The notes under the pieces are model-generated. The model did not search any database. It was not told the DNA's origin and saw nothing but the letters and a program-made list of their open reading frames with translations. Source: Paramecium octaurelia (taxonomy: Eukaryota; Ciliophora; Oligohymenophorea; Peniculida; Parameciidae). Taken from it: a DNA stretch of 64,000 nucleotides. The stretch covers positions 409,474 through 473,473 of the forward strand of contig CAJJDP010000023.1 of assembly GCA_905182995.1 (NCBI GenBank), written 5' to 3'. The translations under genes were made by a program, and so were the position numbers. Shown here piece after piece: positions 60,449 through 64,000 of this stretch (the stretch's first letter is position 1; every line of letters begins with the position of its first letter).

Positions 60449-63400
60449 ATGAAGTTAGTAATGCTATTTTTGTTTATGTGTATTTATTTGGTATAGAGTG
60501 ACACTTCAAACATTAGTTTAGGTTCACCCTGTTAGTGCACACAGTTATTTGAATAAGATTGCTATAAGAATTAAAATTGTGTTTGGAATAAATTGTAACT
60601 AAGATGTGAAATCAAATCGACTACTGAAGAATCAAGCACCAATACCACCACTAAAAATTATTCATATTGTACTAAGTTCGGATCCGATAAATGTTGGGAA
60701 ACAGACGGATGCGCTTACGTTTTTAATGAATGTGTCTAATTCACATCATGTTCTAGTTATCCTTTTAGCGTTCAAGCACTTTGCTAAATGGTTTCGAGTA
60801 AGTGTCTCACTGATGGCGAAAAATGCGTAGAACTTGCAGATTGCTTCTAATATTAAACCCCTATATCTTGTGTAAAAAATTCAAAGGGAAAATATTGTTA
60901 TTGGGATCAGTAATGCATGGATGCAACAGATTGCAATAAACTGCCGGTTTCATTCAAGACAGACGCAGAATGTCGTGAATAACTAACTTATTGCACTGTA
61001 AATCCAAGAGGGGGATGTCAAGTGAGTGGATACAATTGCGAAGATCAAGAATTCGAGATGTAATGCTATTTTAACTAGAAATTGGGATAATGTGCCTGGG
61101 TTGATGGCAAATGCAAGGATCGCTCATGTGAAACTGCGCCAAAATCAATTAGGACAGATACAGCATGCTAAGAATATTTCCAGAGTTGTACATTAGAGGC
61201 TGAGGGAGGCTGTAGATAAAGAACACAATGTAATGATGTAACATTAAAGGAATCATGTACTTACAATGCAAATGGATCAATATGTTTTTGGAATGAAGGT
61301 AAATGTTATGACAAGAACTGTGAAAATGCCCCTTAAAATGTCATTTGCTCTGAGTTCCTAGAAAATTGCGTTCCAAAATCTGTAGGAGGATGTGTGAGAA
61401 TCTCTGAATGCTCAAAATATGATCTAAAGGAGAGTTGTCTAGTAGATACTTAAAATAATAAATGTTTTTGGACAGGCAGTCAATGCATCTAATATACATG
61501 TCAAAATGCTCCTTTAGATTATGTTACACATGAACAATGTGCTGCTTACAAAGAGGATTGCACTGTTAATAATACAACATTCTAAGGTTGTTCAGAGAGA
61601 ACATGTGATAATGCTCCTACTACTTCAACAACCTTTCTATAAACGAATTATGATTGTAATAAATTCAAGGAAGGTTGCATCACTAAACTTGGAGGAGGAT
61701 GCAAATAATTAAACGAATGCAGTGATATTGATGTTGAAATTGCTTGTGTTGTAGATAAATATGGAAGAAATTGTTTCTTTTATAATAATGAATGTGCGCT
61801 AAGAACTTGTGAAAATGCTCCCTTGTCTTTTAATACTCATGAACAATGCTAAGAATTTAATAAGGAATGCACAGTAGCAAGAACCTTAGCTGGATGTGTC
61901 AAAATGACATGCTAAGTTCTCACATCTCAAAATACTTGTAAGGCTGATTCAAGTGGCAATCGTTGTTTTTGGACTGGCCTTTGCTACTAAAAGACTTGTG
62001 CTAATGCTCCGTTTGAATATGATACAGATTTAAAATGCAAGACCTATTTGAGCTCATGCACAATTGCTAATAGTGGTCGTGGATGCATAACTAGGCCAGC
62101 TCTATGCAATCTATTAGTACTGGAAGATTAGTGTTACATAACCTCGACTGGTTAGATTTGTGGATGGTTCGAAGGAGCATGTTATGACAAAGCATGCTTT
62201 ACAGCACCTTACACATCTGACTATGACACCTATGAAGAATGTGAGACTTATCTAGCTGGTTGTACAGTTGCAAGTGAAGGCAATGGAGGTTGTATTCCTC
62301 TGGATGCATGCACTACTTACACCGCATAAAGAAGTTGTAGATTCAATAATTACAATCAACTTTGCGAATGGACTGGCAATGCTTGTTATGATAAATCCTG
62401 TACAACAGCTCCTCTAGATGCCGATCATGACTCAAATGAGGAATGTGAGGCCTATTTAGTTGGATGCATTGTAGCTCCAAGTGGATAGGGATGTGTTTAA
62501 AAACCTAATAGTTGTGGATTGATGAGTACAAATCTTTAATGCACAGAAACCTCAACCAACTCACTCGGAGGACCATGTGTTTGGGTTGGAACCTGCGTTA
62601 ATAGAACTTGTGCTAATGCTCCTGTCTCTACTAATTATGATACTCACTAAGAATGCTATGCCTTCTTAGCTACTTGTACTGTAGTTCCAACAGGCCTTGG
62701 AGGTTGTATGACATAACTGAGCTCTTGTAACCAATATACAACATTTCGATCATGTTAATTGGCATCAAATGGCTAGAAATGTGCTTGGCAATATAACTAT
62801 TGTTATAATCGATAATGTTCATATGCTCCAGACACAGATGAATTCGATTCCGATGCTGAATGCAGTGCTTTTCTTAGTTCTTGCACCGTGGTCAAAAGAA
62901 TCAGTAATTTAGGCTGTACACCTAGATTAACTTCTTGTCAAGACCTCACAGAGCAGTAATGTATTACTGATAGTTACGATAATCTATGTACTTGGGATAC
63001 AACTCTAGCTACACCTAATTGTAAGCCTAGATCCTGTTCTTTTATGATTGGGTATGATTTTACATAGTAGAATTGTAAAAATTGGATATCAGGCTGTGTT
63101 GTTGATAACAACTCACCTCATACAAATTGTATGACTTAGAGAAGCTACTGCTATCAATATAACAATTAAGATAATTGTGAGTATTCTAATATTCATGGTT
63201 ACTGTACTTGGGATGGTTCATCCTGTTCTACCAGAACATGTTCGACAACATAGAATATCACTGATTTTAATCATGCAAATTGTAATAATTGGTTGTCTTC
63301 ATGCACTGTTGGTCCTCCCACAAGTTGCATTTAGAAACCAACAAATTGCGCTGATTATGTTAATTATGACTAATGTTATAAGAATTATTCAGGTTATCCT

Positions 63401-64000
63401 TGTACTTGGTATAATGATGCATGTATTGAAAAGACATGTATTAATCATGGCTATGCTGTTACAGTATTTAATTAAACTAATTGTAATAATTGGTTATCCT
63501 CCTGTTCAGTTAATTCAGGTAGCTCTGCTTGTGAAACTACAAGAACTTGTGCCAATTATACAGGATCTATGTTTACACATTCTGATTGTAATACTTGGTT
63601 AAGTGATTGTACAACTAATGGATCATAATGTGTATATAAAACTTGTACTAATTATGGTTCAAATGTGACCACTTTTAATAGTTCAACATGCTCAACATGG
63701 TTTAGTGAATGTACAAATGATGGGTCAATTGCTTGTAAGAGTGCTAGAACATGTGCTAATTACGGAAGCAAAATTACTATATTTAATCATACCAATTGTA
63801 CAAATTGGTTATCTTCATGTACAAATACAAACACAGCTTGTACAGCTAGAACTTGTACGAATTATGGCTAGAATATTCTATTCTTTACTCATAGTACTTG
63901 CAATACTTGGTTATCTTCATGTACTGTCAGTTGGGACTAATAAAGTTGTGAAACTAAAACATGCACTAATTATGGTCAATAAATCACTACTTTTAATAAT
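60449..64000 (+). CDS. Paramecium surface (immobilisation-type) antigen, 3' end beyond window
   Basis: A single open exon from the ATG at 60449 to the window edge (1,184 codons, no stop, no intron). A signal peptide MKLVMLFLFMCIYLVQS is followed by Cys-rich repeats. Residues of about 150 to 850 repeat a unit with C-x-NAP near its start, then DxECxxYLxxCTV, GGC, a CxW or CFW motif and a last C-YDKxC, about 75-80 residues and eight Cys each, matching the periodic Cys pattern of Paramecium surface antigens. From about residue 910 a second, shorter type takes over (C-x-NWLSSCT, CxTRTCxNYG, about 38 residues). Such proteins are GPI-anchored, coat the cell and cilia, and only one is normally expressed. 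The anchor signal is not in view. Confidence 0.88.
63200..64000 (+). repeat. Tandem 38-residue Cys repeats in the surface antigen
   Basis: At least six consecutive degenerate units of about 110-120 bp, each encoding a C-N-x-W-L-S-S-C-T-like core, a second Cys pair and C-x-N-Y-G. The units differ at many positions but keep the Cys, Trp and Asn-Tyr-Gly, so they are tandem duplications diverging under structural constraint. Confidence 0.75.

Noticed and set aside
1..64000. tRNA, rRNA, CRISPR, transposon or IS elements
   Set aside because: No cloverleaf with the conserved T-arm box, no rRNA-like GC-rich block, no regularly spaced direct repeats and no transposase motifs were seen on either strand.

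Overview
The window is macronuclear DNA of a ciliate, almost certainly a Paramecium. Every recognisable protein reads through in-frame TAA and TAG (as Gln), ends only at TGA, and is interrupted by tiny GT..AG introns of about 19-40 nt (mostly 22-28 nt, usually GTA...TAG). When these introns are removed, the exon lengths of nearly all genes add up exactly to whole codons. The DNA is very AT-rich, genes lie on both strands, and gaps between them are often only tens of bases. A Cys-rich Paramecium-type surface antigen at the right edge supports the genus. No tRNA, rRNA, transposon, IS or CRISPR array was seen.

Layout. 1-10 kb: a coiled-coil protein cut by the edge, an unknown 279-aa protein, a small EF-hand-like protein, a secreted leukotriene-A4-hydrolase-type M1 aminopeptidase, a two-pass membrane protein, a 61-aa ORF and an Asn/Gln-rich protein. 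10-28 kb: phospholipid scramblase, NEK kinase, DHH/DHHA1 phosphoesterase, two-repeat Myb protein, membrane-anchored truncated hemoglobin head-to-head with mitochondrial ribosomal bL19, the dynein-assembly factor ZMYND10, a sphingomyelin-synthase-like PAP2 membrane protein and a B-box protein, separated by gene-poor AT-rich stretches with doubtful or decayed ORFs. 28-37 kb: one 2,941-aa coiled-coil protein with long internal repeats and a recurring W-x-x-K-Y motif. 37-50 kb: small unknown genes, a syntaxin, an unknown 427-aa protein, an isochorismatase-family hydrolase, a 265-aa helical protein, a 1,582-aa helical-repeat protein, ribosomal eL24, a basic disordered protein and a secreted coiled-coil protein. 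51-64 kb: an RNA-ligase-like protein, a second NEK kinase, a Lys/Gln-rich protein, a WDR93-like WD protein overlapping a HIT zinc-finger gene by 4 nt, a DUF1295 membrane reductase-like protein, a disordered protein and the surface antigen.

Several genes fit cilium biology (ZMYND10, WDR93-like, two NEKs, the giant coiled-coil protein), but nothing suggests an operon. The most unusual features are extreme compaction (start codons of divergent genes 22 and 28 bp apart, a 4-nt stop/start overlap, a possible 113-bp same-strand overlap), the tryptophan-marked motif of the giant protein, the N-terminally anchored hemoglobin, and introns of 3n length without a stop. All functional names rest on motifs read by eye; no database search was possible.
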